NCBI GenBank assembly: GCA_031287575.1
Contig: JAITSV010000052.1
Coordinates: 1-64,000 of the forward strand
DNA: 64,000 nt
From: Desulfovibrio sp.
GTDB lineage: Bacteria; Desulfobacterota; Desulfovibrionia; Desulfovibrionales; Desulfovibrionaceae
Reading direction: 5' to 3'
Position numbers and translations under genes: made by a program. The notes under the pieces are model-generated. The model saw only the letters and a list, made by a program, of their open reading frames with translations, ran no database searches and was not told where the DNA came from. Of this stretch, positions 26,540-34,897 are shown piece after piece (the stretch's first letter is position 1; every line of letters begins with the position of its first letter).

Positions 26540-27322
26540 ATGCACATGACGACAAAACCCGGACCGTCGCCGCTTTTCCGCGCCTGCGCCCGCCTTTTGC
26601 CGCTGCTGCTCGCCCTTGCCTTGGCCGGTCCCGCCTGTGTCCGCCAGCCTTCCCTGACCAATCAGGGCGATAAGGCCGCGCAGGGCGCGAACCAGCCCGC
26701 CGCCACGGCGGAATCCCCCAGCCCCAACGAAGGGGCCGGGGCTTCCTGCGATATCGCGTCCCGCTACGAGGCGTCGGCCCAGGCCGACGGCTCCGATTCC
26801 CGGTTTTCCGAGGACGAGGAAGACGGCGAGGACACGCTGGCCGACGGCGTGCTCAGCGACATCGCCGAACTGGACGAAGCCTTGGCCGCCATGGACGAAA
26901 CCGACGGGCACCACCCCAAGGCGGAAGATGCCGACGACGACATGAGCGCCATCGACGCCCGCATGCAGCTGGTCAACGTGGCCATGTCCAAGCTGGGCAC
27001 CCGCTATCGCCGGGGCGGTTCGGGCGAAACCGGGTTCGACTGCTCCGGCTTTACCGGCTGGGTGTACGAGAACGTGGGCGTCGACCTGCCGCGCACCTCG
27101 CAGTCGCAATTTCTGGAAGGGCGCACCATCCGCCGCGAACAACTGCAAACCGGCGACCTCGTGTTCTTCAAGCGCAACAAGAAGCGCCGCATTCACCACG
27201 TGGGCATCTATCTGGAGGACGGCAAGTTCATCCACAGCAGCTCGTCCGACGGCGTCGTCATCTCGAAGCTGGACGCCAAACCGTGGTGCAACCAGTGGGC
27301 CGGGGCCAAGCGCATGTTCTAG
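26540..27322 (+). CDS. NlpC/P60 cell-wall endopeptidase, exported
   Basis: 260 residues. N-terminal signal with hydrophobic core LLPLLLALALAGPAC; the Cys at ~33 could be a lipidation site, but the box is imperfect. An acidic low-complexity segment (about 55-135) leads to an NlpC/P60 domain (about 148-260) with the catalytic Cys in FDCSGF near 171, His in HHVGIYLEDGKF near 218 and FIHSSS near 229. Expected to cut D-gamma-Glu-meso-DAP bonds in peptidoglycan, like Spr/MepS. No strong ribosome binding site; ATG-CAC-ATG offers two starts six bases apart. Confidence 0.88.
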   Translation: MHMTTKPGPSPLFRACARLLPLLLALALAGPACVRQPSLTNQGDKAAQGANQPAATAESPSPNEGAGASCDIASRYEASAQADGSDSRFSEDEEDGEDTLADGVLSDIAELDEALAAMDETDGHHPKAEDADDDMSAIDARMQLVNVAMSKLGTRYRRGGSGETGFDCSGFTGWVYENVGVDLPRTSQSQFLEGRTIRREQLQTGDLVFFKRNKKRRIHHVGIYLEDGKFIHSSSSDGVVISKLDAKPWCNQWAGAKRMF

Positions 27323-27577
27323 CGGCGCCGCCTTCCACACCGCATCCCTGCGCGCCGGGCCTGCCCGGCGCGTTCGTTCTGGTGACGCCGCATCACCTGG
27401 CGTCCCCCCTCACCGGTTGTCCCCAACGCCCCCCCGATCCCACCCGGTTCGGTCCCGCGCCGCGCCCGCGCGCATCCGCAACCGTCCCGCCTTCATCCTG
27501 CTGTTGCGGGCCGGGCCGCGCTCTGATACGCCGAAACCGCGCGGCATCCGCCGCCCGCAACCAAAACCCTCCCTCCC

Positions 27578-28120
27578 ATGCACCCGACACACGCAAGCTG
27601 CGTAACCCACCTGACCGTTGAACCCGTTGCCGATCCGGAAATCCACCCCTACACCATCGACGCGCTGCACAACGGGCGCGTGGTGGGGCGGCTGCGGGGC
27701 TTTGTCCTCGAATACCACAACGTTGAAGGCGTGGCCGCGCTGGCCGGACTGAACCACGACGACCTGCGCGAGGCCGTGGACGCCGTGCGCTTCGCCATGG
27801 CCGCCACCCACGACGCGCCCATCTCATACGTGGATGTGCTGCTGGTGGCCCCCGCCTACCGGGGCTACGGCCTGGCCCGCCAGATGCTGGAGCGTTCATG
27901 GCTGCATGCCGACTGCGGCGCCTCGCTGCTGCGCCCGTGCCCCTTGCAGTTCTGCCTGGACTGGCTGCGCCCGGAAGACCTGGCCCTGATCGGCCCGCAG
28001 TGCATCGGGGTGGACCCCAAGCGCTCGCTGGCCAGCCTGACCAAGTTCTACCAGCGCATCGGCTATGCGGCCCTGCCGGGCACCGACTTCTGGTGGCGTC
28101 CCCTGCCGCTGCAACGCTGA
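27578..28120 (+). CDS. GNAT-family N-acetyltransferase-like protein
   Basis: 180 residues with an acetyl-CoA-binding GNAT core: VDVLLVAPAYRGYGLARQML (about 88-107), whose R-G-Y-G-L-A matches the motif A pattern R-x-x-G-x-A, preceded by the beta strands YTIDALHNGRVVGRLRGFV. The C-terminus (FYQRIGYAALPGTDFWW) is a typical GNAT ending. Substrate unknown. The gene stands alone with a 255-bp gap before it and no strong ribosome binding site. Confidence 0.75.
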   Translation: MHPTHASCVTHLTVEPVADPEIHPYTIDALHNGRVVGRLRGFVLEYHNVEGVAALAGLNHDDLREAVDAVRFAMAATHDAPISYVDVLLVAPAYRGYGLARQMLERSWLHADCGASLLRPCPLQFCLDWLRPEDLALIGPQCIGVDPKRSLASLTKFYQRIGYAALPGTDFWWRPLPLQR

Positions 28121-28476
28121 CGCGCCCCGCACCGTCCTTGCCCCACGTGGTCCGTCCCAGTCCCTGAGTCCCTGCCCCTGTTTCCGTCCCTGTCTCTGAC
28201 CGCCCCCGAACTTGCACGACAGGACAGGCTTGGGCATGGCTGCCCGCGTCCGCCTGCCCGCGAGGCGCCAAGCGGCAACCACGGACGAAATGCCACGGCA
28301 GCGGCGCGGCCTGCGCTTGCCATTTTCACGCGGCCCTGCAACAGTGGTGCAATCGACAGGTTTCCCGCGCCGGGCCCGCTCTTGTTTCGCGCTTCGTCGC
28401 CGGATTTCCCGCCGATCACGTCCACGCACCGCACCCTTCATCACAGCGAGGCCCAGCGAGGCCGCAGGGAGGCCGC
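28121..28476. other. 356-bp intergenic gap
   Basis: No gene or RNA recognised. Near 28150-28200 it contains a run of degenerate TCCCTG/GTCC units (CAGTCCCTGAGTCCCTG and similar) that looks like decayed short tandem repeats. The last 10 bases hold the GGGAGG ribosome binding site of the next gene. Confidence 0.4.
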
Positions 28477-29835
28477 ATGCGCACCGTGACCATCCCATCG
28501 TGCTTTCATTCCGATAATCCCCCGGCCCCGCACGCCGCCACTCTCCGCCCGGCCCGATGCACCGGCGCAGTGCCCACCACCCCATTCCGGCGGATTGCCC
28601 TGCTGTGGCTGGCCCTGCTGGCATTGCCGGTTCACGCCGCCGCCGTTTCCGTTCCGCCCCAGCCGGATGCCCCCCTTGCCGCTTCGCGCGCGGTGGTTGC
28701 CCTTTCCGTGGCGCCCCCGGCCCCAGCCGCCCTGGCCGTACCCGACGACCTGCCCCTGGGCGAACTGCGCCTGCCGCCGGGCTTCACGGTGGAACTGTAC
28801 GCCCGGGTGCCCAACGCCCGGCAGATGGCCCTTGGCACGCGCACCCTGTTCGTGGGTTCCCTGCGCGCGGGGCTGGTGCACGCCCTTCCCCTGGACGACG
28901 CGCTGCGCCCCATGCGGGTGCTGCGCCTTGCGGAAGGGCTGACCCTGCCCGCCGGGGTGACATTTCACGAGGTGGCGCTGTACGTGTCCGCCGTGTCGCG
29001 CCTGTTGCGCTACGACCGGGTGGAGGAATGGGCGCATGCCCGGACCGGCGCCGCGCCAGCGTCCGGCGTTGCCGCTCCGGCATCCGGCCCCACTTCCCCG
29101 CCCCCTTCACCAACCGTCGTGCGTGACGACCTGCCGTCGGAGACGCACCACGGCGCCAAGGTGCTGGGTTTCGGGCCGGACGGCCTGCTGTACGTACCCG
29201 TGGGCGCGCCGTGCAACATCTGCCGCACCGGGCCGCGCCACGGCGTCATCCTGCGCATGCGGGCCGACGGCACCGGCGAAGAGGTGTTCGCGCGCGGGGT
29301 GCGCAATACCGTGGGATTCGACTGGCATCCGGAAACCCGCGAACTGTGGTTCACCGACAATGGCCGCGACTGGCTGGGCGACAACCTGCCCCCCGACGAA
29401 CTGAACCACGCCGCCGGGGCGGGGCTGGACTTCGGCTTTCCGTACTGCCACGGCGGCACCATTGCCGATCCGGAGTACGGAACCCTCGGCACCTGCGCCG
29501 CCGCCACGCCCCCGGCCCGCAACCTGGGGCCGCACGTGGCCTCGCTGGGGATGATTTTCTACACCGGGCGGCAGTTTCCCGCCGAATATCGCGGGCAGGT
29601 CTTCATCGCGGAACACGGTTCATGGAACCGCTCCGCGCGCATCGGCTACCGGGTGACACTGGTGCGGCTGGAAGGGGGGAAGGCCGTATCCTACGAACCC
29701 TTTGCCGAAGGCTGGCTGCGCGACGGAGGCCCCTGGGGAAGGCCAGCCGCCCTGCTGATGCTGCCGGACGGCTCGCTGCTGGTGGCCGACGACTATGCCG
29801 GGGCCATCTACCGCATCCGCTACGCCGGTCGTTAG
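28477..29835 (+). CDS. Soluble PQQ-dependent sugar dehydrogenase-like beta-propeller, exported
   Basis: 452 residues, ATG with GGGAGG 4-5 bases upstream. A long N-terminal region and a hydrophobic segment (RIALLWLALLALPVHAAA, residues ~32-50) suggest a signal peptide with an extended n-region; an internal GTG at 28570 would give a more ordinary signal. The mature part is a six-bladed beta-propeller of the glucose/sorbosone dehydrogenase family: LPPGFTVELYA, HHGAKVLGFGPDGLLYV, RNTVGFDWHPETRELWFTDNG, NHAAGAGLDFGFPYC, IAEHGSWNR and PDGSLLVADDYAGAIYRI. Predicted periplasmic aldose oxidation. PQQ synthesis genes are not in the window, so cofactor use is inference. Confidence 0.85.
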   Translation: MRTVTIPSCFHSDNPPAPHAATLRPARCTGAVPTTPFRRIALLWLALLALPVHAAAVSVPPQPDAPLAASRAVVALSVAPPAPAALAVPDDLPLGELRLPPGFTVELYARVPNARQMALGTRTLFVGSLRAGLVHALPLDDALRPMRVLRLAEGLTLPAGVTFHEVALYVSAVSRLLRYDRVEEWAHARTGAAPASGVAAPASGPTSPPPSPTVVRDDLPSETHHGAKVLGFGPDGLLYVPVGAPCNICRTGPRHGVILRMRADGTGEEVFARGVRNTVGFDWHPETRELWFTDNGRDWLGDNLPPDELNHAAGAGLDFGFPYCHGGTIADPEYGTLGTCAAATPPARNLGPHVASLGMIFYTGRQFPAEYRGQVFIAEHGSWNRSARIGYRVTLVRLEGGKAVSYEPFAEGWLRDGGPWGRPAALLMLPDGSLLVADDYAGAIYRIRYAGR

Positions 29836-30060
29836 GAGTTCCGTGGGACGCGGAAGGGCACTGCCCGCCGACAGGACCGTCGGTTCATGCAGGCCAGCCA
29901 CCAGTCAGTTGCGTACCCCGAGAACCGGAAGGCTGCGATCCCCCATGGAAGCCGACATGGGGGCGACAGGAGGACCTGCAAGGATGCGTCACGAGGGCGC
30001 CATGAGGATGCCGGGGGGATGCCGGGAGAGAGGGGCGCCACGACCGGGCAGCGCGTGGGG

Positions 30061-30088
30061 TTGCCATTTTTTCCGCGCGCGCTACTAT
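30061..30088 (+). promoter_or_regulatory. Sigma-70-type promoter for small lipoprotein gene
   Basis: TTGCCA (30061-30066), 16-bp spacer, TACTAT (30083-30088). Transcription would start near 30095, about 35 bases before the ATG at 30130. Confidence 0.6.
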
Positions 30089-30129
30089 GCAAAGGTCACA
30101 ACCTTCACCGCAACGGCCCGAGGTCTTTC

Positions 30130-30369
30130 ATGGCAACCCTGCCCGCTTTTGCCAGCGCGTCTGGCCGTACGTATGACCCCGCGTCCGGAGCCGCCCCGGA
30201 ATCGTCCTGCGGCCCGCGCCGCGATGCCAGGGCCCCCGGCGGTTTCGTGCGCCGGGTCCGGTTGGTGCTGGTCTGCGCGCTGGCGCTGGCCATCGTGCTC
30301 GCCCCGGGCTGTGTCGTGCGTTCACGCGGCCAGTACGACGTGAGCGTGAGCAAAACCTCCCGTTCCTGA
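30130..30369 (+). CDS. Small lipoprotein-like protein
   Basis: 79 residues. GAGGT is 7 bases before the ATG and a good promoter lies just upstream. A Ser/Pro/Arg-rich N-terminus is followed by a hydrophobic helix (VRLVLVCALALAIVLAPGC, about residues 42-60) ending in a lipobox-like LAPGC, then a short polar tail of ~19 residues (VVRSRGQYDVSVSKTSRS). Probably membrane-anchored, and lipidated if the box is used; the long n-region is unusual. No family recognised. A possible transcript partner of the DUF202-like gene 60 bp downstream. Confidence 0.55.
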   Translation: MATLPAFASASGRTYDPASGAAPESSCGPRRDARAPGGFVRRVRLVLVCALALAIVLAPGCVVRSRGQYDVSVSKTSRS

Positions 30370-30430
30370 CCTTGCCATCCACCGGACAAGCACCCTTTCA
30401 CACTCCACGCCTGCACCCGCCGGACGCACC

Positions 30431-30937
30431 ATGACCCAGCCCGCACAACCCGCCCAATCCGGCCACCCCGGCCAATCCGGCCGCAGCGACGAACATGCCG
30501 TGTCGCCTGCCACCGCCCCGGCGGGCCAATCCGTCCCCTCCTCCATCCAGCCAGCCCCAATGGACTTTCAGGCCGTTGCCCCGGCACCACCCGCAGAACA
30601 CAGCGAGCCGGCCTGCCCGCCGCCCCCCGCCCCCATCATCATCAACGAGGCGCAACTGGTCCTGGCGGAAAAGCGCACCTCGCTGGCCGCATTGCGCACG
30701 GGCATCGCCATCGTGGCGCTGCCCATGTCGCTGACCACCTTCCTCATCGCCACCTCGCGCTACTACGACACCGAAGACGTGTTGCATTTCCTGCTGCCGG
30801 TGGGTGCGCTGAACCTGGTCCTGCTGGTGCTGGGCGCGTGGCTTTCGTTGCGGGCCGTACGTCGGCTGCGCCAACAGGAACAGACACTGCGCCTGCTGAA
30901 AGAGCGCAACGGCGCCCTGGCCGAATTCCTGAAATAG
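30431..30937 (+). CDS. DUF202-like small membrane protein
   Basis: 168 residues. The first ~70 are Pro/Gln/Ala/Ser-rich and repetitive (QPAQPAQSGHPGQSG). They are followed by LVLAEKRTSLAALRTGIAIVAL, which matches the DUF202/YidH signature (L-A-x-x-R-T-x-L-A-x-x-R-T). Two membrane helices (about 87-107 and 118-142) and a basic coiled-coil C-terminus (LRAVRRLRQQEQTLRLLKERN) complete the protein. Function unknown in this family. No strong ribosome binding site is seen, so the N-terminal part may be shorter. Confidence 0.7.
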   Translation: MTQPAQPAQSGHPGQSGRSDEHAVSPATAPAGQSVPSSIQPAPMDFQAVAPAPPAEHSEPACPPPPAPIIINEAQLVLAEKRTSLAALRTGIAIVALPMSLTTFLIATSRYYDTEDVLHFLLPVGALNLVLLVLGAWLSLRAVRRLRQQEQTLRLLKERNGALAEFLK

Positions 30938-31124
30938 CCGCGCGCGCCGCCCCACCGGCGCCTGGCGCCTTCCCCCTGCCTGTTCCGGCCCTGCCCGCAC
31001 CCGGCCCGTTCGGCACCCGCCGCGCGGGCCTTTCTGCGTCCGGCCAAGGGCATGCCCGAACAGCCGGACGATACCGGCGCAACGCTCGCATGGATGGGCA
31101 CGGCATGCCCGCCGAGCGCGCCGG

Positions 31125-31160
31125 GCATGCGCCACACCGTTTTCCCGTGGTGGCGCATGC
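31125..31160. terminator. Long hairpin in the gap before flagellin
   Basis: GCATGCGCCAC and GTGGCGCATGC form an 11-bp stem around a 14-base centre. It lies in the otherwise gene-free 308 bp between the DUF202-like stop (30937) and the flagellin promoter (31246). Likely terminates upstream transcription although a T-run is lacking; the following AAAATAATG stretch is AT-rich. Confidence 0.5.
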
Positions 31161-31245
31161 AGAAAATAATGCAAAAACAACGTGTGCAATTCAAGAAGGA
31201 TACAAGAAAAGGCAAGGAAAAATGAAAAAAATGCCCACTCGGCCC

Positions 31246-31272
31246 TAAAGCGTTTTTTATAGGCGCCGATAC
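31246..31272 (+). promoter_or_regulatory. Sigma-28 (FliA) promoter of flagellin
   Basis: TAAAGCGT, 11-bp spacer, GCCGATAC: a near-perfect match to the flagellar sigma consensus TAAAGTTT-N11-GCCGATAA. The transcript would start near 31278, giving a ~118-base leader rich in GGA motifs before the flagellin ATG. Confidence 0.92.
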
Positions 31273-31396
31273 GACCAGCGAGTGGGGAGGGGAGAATCTA
31301 CGGCCAACCGGAGGTGATTTCCGCGCCACAGGCGCAAGGCCGCGTCCCCCAGTTTGGCAAGGGAAGTCGTGACGACACATTCAAGGAGGAATGGTC

Positions 31397-32284
31397 ATGT
31401 CACTGGTTATCAATCACAACTTGATGGCGATGAACGCCACCAACAACCTGAGCCTGTCGTACGGCAAGCTCGCCACTTCGGTGCGTCGGCTCTCTTCGGG
31501 CCTGCGCGTGGGCACCGCTGCCGACGACGCCGCCGGTCTCGCCATCCGCGAATTGATGCGTGCCGACATCGCGTCGCTCAACCAGGGCGCGCGCAACGCC
31601 AACGACGCCATCTCGCTGATCCAGACCGCCGACGGCGCCCTGGGCGTCATCGACGAAAAGCTGATCCGCATGAAGGAACTGGCCGAACAGGCTGCCACCG
31701 GCACCTACACCTCGGACCAGCGCCTGATCATCGATTCGGAATACCAGGCCATGGCCTCGGAAATCACCCGAATCGCCAATTCCACCGACTTCAACGGCGT
31801 GCACCTGCTGAACGGGCACCTTTCGGGCGCCCACGACGGCTCGGGCATCGAAGCCACCGGCAAGCTCAAGGTGCACTTCGGCTCGGCCAACGACTGCGCG
31901 GAAGACTACTACTACATCAAGATCGGCAACGCGACCGCGTCCGCCCTTGGTGTGGGTACCCAGGCCGCCGACGGCAAGGGCAAGTCCATTTCCACCCAGT
32001 CCGCGGCGCAGGCGGCCCTGGAAGGCCTGACCAACGCCATCATCTCCAAGGACAAGATCCGCGCCTCGCTCGGCGCCCTCCAGAACCGTCTGGAGAACAC
32101 CATCAGCAACCTGCAGATCCAGGCCGAAAACCTTCAGGCCGCCGAGTCGCGCATATCGGACGTGGACGTGTCGATGGAAATGACGGAATTCGTGCGCCAG
32201 CAAATTCTGTCCCAGTCGGCCGTGGCCATGCTTTCGCAGGCCAACTCGCTGCCCCGTCTCGCGTTGAACCTGTTGGGCACGTAG
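31397..32284 (+). CDS. Flagellin
   Basis: 295 residues from the ATG at 31397, with AGGAGG seven bases upstream; the in-frame ATG at 31391 is too close to that site. Short flagellin with both conserved ends: N-terminal D0/D1 (SLVINHNLMAMNATNNL, RLSSGLRVGTAADDAAGLAI, NDAISLIQTADGAL) and C-terminal D1/D0 (LQIQAENLQAAESRISDVDV, QQILSQSAVAMLSQANSLPR), with a small variable region (~135-195) between. Exported by the flagellar type III apparatus and polymerised as filament. Single gene with a sigma-28 promoter and its own terminator. I recall D. vulgaris having several flagellin genes, one at this chromosomal neighbourhood. Confidence 0.98.
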   Translation: MSLVINHNLMAMNATNNLSLSYGKLATSVRRLSSGLRVGTAADDAAGLAIRELMRADIASLNQGARNANDAISLIQTADGALGVIDEKLIRMKELAEQAATGTYTSDQRLIIDSEYQAMASEITRIANSTDFNGVHLLNGHLSGAHDGSGIEATGKLKVHFGSANDCAEDYYYIKIGNATASALGVGTQAADGKGKSISTQSAAQAALEGLTNAIISKDKIRASLGALQNRLENTISNLQIQAENLQAAESRISDVDVSMEMTEFVRQQILSQSAVAMLSQANSLPRLALNLLGT

Positions 32285-32401
32285 CACGCAGGGGAAAGAC
32301 AAGGACACCGTCAATCCCGACAAGACTTCCAGACCACGCCGGGGCCGCGGGCAAACACCCAAGGGAAACGGCCAGCCTCTCCACTCACAAGCGCCAGCAA
32401 A

Positions 32402-32430
32402 AGGGGCCTCCGCAAGGAGGCCCCTCTTTT
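32402..32430 (+). terminator. Intrinsic terminator of flagellin
   Basis: AGGGGCCTCC and GGAGGCCCCT form a 10-bp stem with a GCAA tetraloop, followed by CTTTTG. About 118 bp after the stop codon. Confidence 0.93.
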
Positions 32431-32504
32431 GTCGCGCGCGATATGAAAAACTCGCCGATGCACGGGACAGGTGGGGCGGCAAGCCCGTCTGCACCGCCCT
32501 GTCC

Positions 32505-32556
32505 ATACTCCCCCTATTCCCCTTACTCCCCTGACTCCCCTTACTCCCCCTATTCC
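32505..32556 (-). repeat. 9-bp tandem array at the 3' end of relA/spoT
   Basis: About six 9-base units (plus strand ATACTCCCC, CTATTCCCC, TTACTCCCC, TGACTCCCC, TTACTCCCC, CTATTCC). Read on the minus strand in the relA frame they are GGG-GAR-TNN codon triplets, and the third codon is a stop in most units. The first unit contains the real stop (TAG, 32550-32552). Confidence 0.9.
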
Positions 32557-34718
32557 ATGGTCGAGGTGGAGCGCAGCACCTCCACCACCGAGGGCAGCTT
32601 GCGCAGCTTGTCCAGCGCCCGGTACAGGTGCGCCACGTCGCGCACCTCCACGGTGAAGTCCACTTCCGACTTGCCGTCCACCATGGAGCGCATGTTGCCG
32701 GAATCGATGTTGACGTTCTCTTCGGCCAGCAGCGCGGTGATCTGGGCCAGCACGCCCTTCTCGTTGCGGCACACCAGGTGGATGCGCGCCGGGTAGGGCT
32801 TGTCCTCCTGCCCGTCCCAGAACACCGAGATGAGCCGTTCCGGCTCCATGGTCTGCACGTTGGCGCAGTCCGAGGTGTGTACGGTCACCCCGCGTCCCCG
32901 GCTGATGAAGCCGATGATGGGGTCGCCCGGCAGCGGGTTGCAGCAGCGGGCGAAGCGCACCAGGATGTCGTCCACCCCCTTGATGCTCACGCTGTCCGCC
33001 CGGCGGTTGGCCTCGCGCGTGGCGGCGCTGGCGGCGTTGGCCTCGGCAACCTTGGCGGCTTCCTCCGCCGCGGCCTCCTCGTCCTTGGGCAGCAGGCGCT
33101 TCAGCACCTTCTTGGGCGTGTAGCGGGCGTAGCCCACGTTGGACAGCAGGTCCTCCACGCTGCCCAGCGAAAGCTCCTTGATCACGGGCAGCAGGTCGCC
33201 GTCGCGCAGGGCCTTGGTGATGTTGATGCCCATGCGCCGCCCTTCCTTTTCCAGCATCTCGCGCCCCAGCGCGATGGACCGTTCGCGCTCCTCGGTGCGG
33301 ATGTAGTGCTGGATGCGGCTGCGGGCCTTGGCCGTCTTGACGAACTTCAGCCAGTCGCGGCTGGGGCGCCGCCCGTTGTCGGTGATGACCTCTATGGTGT
33401 CGCCGCTCTTCAGGGCGGTGCCGAGGGGCACCAGCTTGCCGTTGACCTTGGCCCCGGCACAGTGGTTGCCCACCTCGGTATGGATCAGATAGGCGAAATC
33501 TATGGGAGTTGCCCCTTCGGGAAGCTCCTTCACATCACCGCGCGGGGTGAACACGTACACCTCGTCCTTGAACAGGTCGAGGCGCAGCGACTGCATGAAC
33601 TCCTTGGAGTCGGTCTCCATCTTCTGGCGGTCCAGGATCTCGTGCAGCCAGGTGAACTGCTCGAGGTCGCGCGGGTTCACCCGCCCGCCTTCCTTGTACA
33701 GCCAGTGCGAGGCCACGCCGTGTTCCGCCAGGCGGTGCATTTCCTCGGTGCGGATCTGGATCTCCATGCGCTCGCCTTCCGGCCCGATGACCGTGGTGTG
33801 CAGGCTGCGGTACCCGTTGGCCTTGGGCATGGAGATGTAGTCCTTGAACCGCCCGTGCACCGGCTTCCACTGGGCGTGCATCAGGCCGAGAACGGCGTAG
33901 CAGTCGCGCAGGTCGCCCACGATCACCCGGAAGGCGATGATGTCGTGCATGTCGTCCAGCGTCAGGTCCTGCTGCACCATCTTCTTGTAGATGCTGTACT
34001 TGTGCTTGATGCGCCCACGCACCTCGCCCTTGATCTCGTTCTTCTCCAGTATCTCGCGGATGCGGATGATGACCCGTTCGATGTAGTGGCTTTCCACCAC
34101 CTGGTTGGTTTCCAGCCATTCGTCGATCTGGGCGTAAACGTCGGGCTTCAGGTAGCGGAAGCTCAGGTCCTCCAGCTCCAGCTTGATGCGGTGCAGCCCC
34201 AGCCGGTTGGCCAGCGGGGCGTAGATGTCCATGGTTTCCTGGGCGATCAGCTTCTGCTTGTGCGTCTTCTGGAAGCCCAGGGTGCGCATGTTGTGCAGAC
34301 GGTCGGCCAACTTGACGATGAGCACCCGGATATCGTGCGCCATGGCCAGGATCATCTTGCGGATGTTCTCGGCCTGGGCCTCTTCCTTGCTCTCGAAGGT
34401 CATCTGGCTGATCTTGGTGACGCCATCCACCACGTCGGCCACTTCCTCGCCGAACAGGGTGTCGATGTCCTCGATGCTCACGGTGGTGTCTTCCACCGTG
34501 TCGTGCAGCAGCCCGGCGGCGATGGCCGCCTCGTCGAAGCGCATTTCCGCCAGGGTGTAGGCCACCGCCAACGGATGCGAAAGATACGGCTCGCCCGAAA
34601 GGCGCGTCTGACCCGCGTGCGCGGCGGCCGCGTACACGTAGGCCTTCTGGATGAGGGCAAGGTCGGCGTTCTTGTTGACCGACGCGACCTTGTCGAGAAC
34701 GTCCTGGATGCGGATCAT
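32550..34718 (-). CDS. Bifunctional (p)ppGpp synthetase/hydrolase RelA/SpoT
   Basis: 722 residues, full-length Rel. HD hydrolase domain at ~25-150 (HAGQTRLSGEPYLSHPLAVA, LLHDTVEDT); synthetase domain at ~230-340 with YRSLHTTVIGPEGERMEIQIRT-type core (YRSLHTTVIG near 306); TGS domain at ~385-445 (VYVFTPRGDVKELPEGATPIDFAY, cited in parts); helical and zinc-finger region with ARCCNPLPGD near 595; C-terminal ACT at ~645-720. The HD residues look intact, so it should both make and degrade (p)ppGpp. Single long Rel is the usual set-up in deltaproteobacteria. Convergent with flagellin. The gene end runs into a 9-bp tandem array. Confidence 0.97.
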   Translation of the reverse strand: MIRIQDVLDKVASVNKNADLALIQKAYVYAAAAHAGQTRLSGEPYLSHPLAVAYTLAEMRFDEAAIAAGLLHDTVEDTTVSIEDIDTLFGEEVADVVDGVTKISQMTFESKEEAQAENIRKMILAMAHDIRVLIVKLADRLHNMRTLGFQKTHKQKLIAQETMDIYAPLANRLGLHRIKLELEDLSFRYLKPDVYAQIDEWLETNQVVESHYIERVIIRIREILEKNEIKGEVRGRIKHKYSIYKKMVQQDLTLDDMHDIIAFRVIVGDLRDCYAVLGLMHAQWKPVHGRFKDYISMPKANGYRSLHTTVIGPEGERMEIQIRTEEMHRLAEHGVASHWLYKEGGRVNPRDLEQFTWLHEILDRQKMETDSKEFMQSLRLDLFKDEVYVFTPRGDVKELPEGATPIDFAYLIHTEVGNHCAGAKVNGKLVPLGTALKSGDTIEVITDNGRRPSRDWLKFVKTAKARSRIQHYIRTEERERSIALGREMLEKEGRRMGINITKALRDGDLLPVIKELSLGSVEDLLSNVGYARYTPKKVLKRLLPKDEEAAAEEAAKVAEANAASAATREANRRADSVSIKGVDDILVRFARCCNPLPGDPIIGFISRGRGVTVHTSDCANVQTMEPERLISVFWDGQEDKPYPARIHLVCRNEKGVLAQITALLAEENVNIDSGNMRSMVDGKSEVDFTVEVRDVAHLYRALDKLRKLPSVVEVLRSTSTME

Positions 34719-34810
34719 GCGATTCGGGCCTGTGTATGTCGGCCACGGCGGACTGCGCCACGGCCTAAGTTGGCTGTGTGTTCCCGCCGGTCACTGCCGT
34801 GAAACCGCGC

Positions 34811-34834
34811 GCACCCGGCGGCGGGGCCGGGTGC
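34811..34834. terminator. GC-rich hairpin between relA and peptide-binding gene
   Basis: GCACCCGGC and GCCGGGTGC form a perfect 9-bp stem with a 6-base loop, 64 bp past the stop of the minus-strand binding-protein gene. There is no T-run, so it is only a possible terminator. Confidence 0.45.
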
Positions 34835-34862
34835 GGTGGAGGAAGCTGGGCCATTTTCTCAA

Positions 34863-34877
34863 GGGGCTGTTTCTGAA
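34863..34877. repeat. Solo copy of the MITE-like element's end sequence
   Basis: GGGGCTGTTTCTGAA differs by one base from the left end (GGGGCTGTTTCTAAA) of the 271-bp element at 60751-61021. It lies 20 bp beyond the stop codon of the binding-protein gene. No matching right end is visible, so it may be a remnant or a chance match. Confidence 0.4.
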
Positions 34878-34897
34878 GAGGCTCCGAAATCAGCGTA

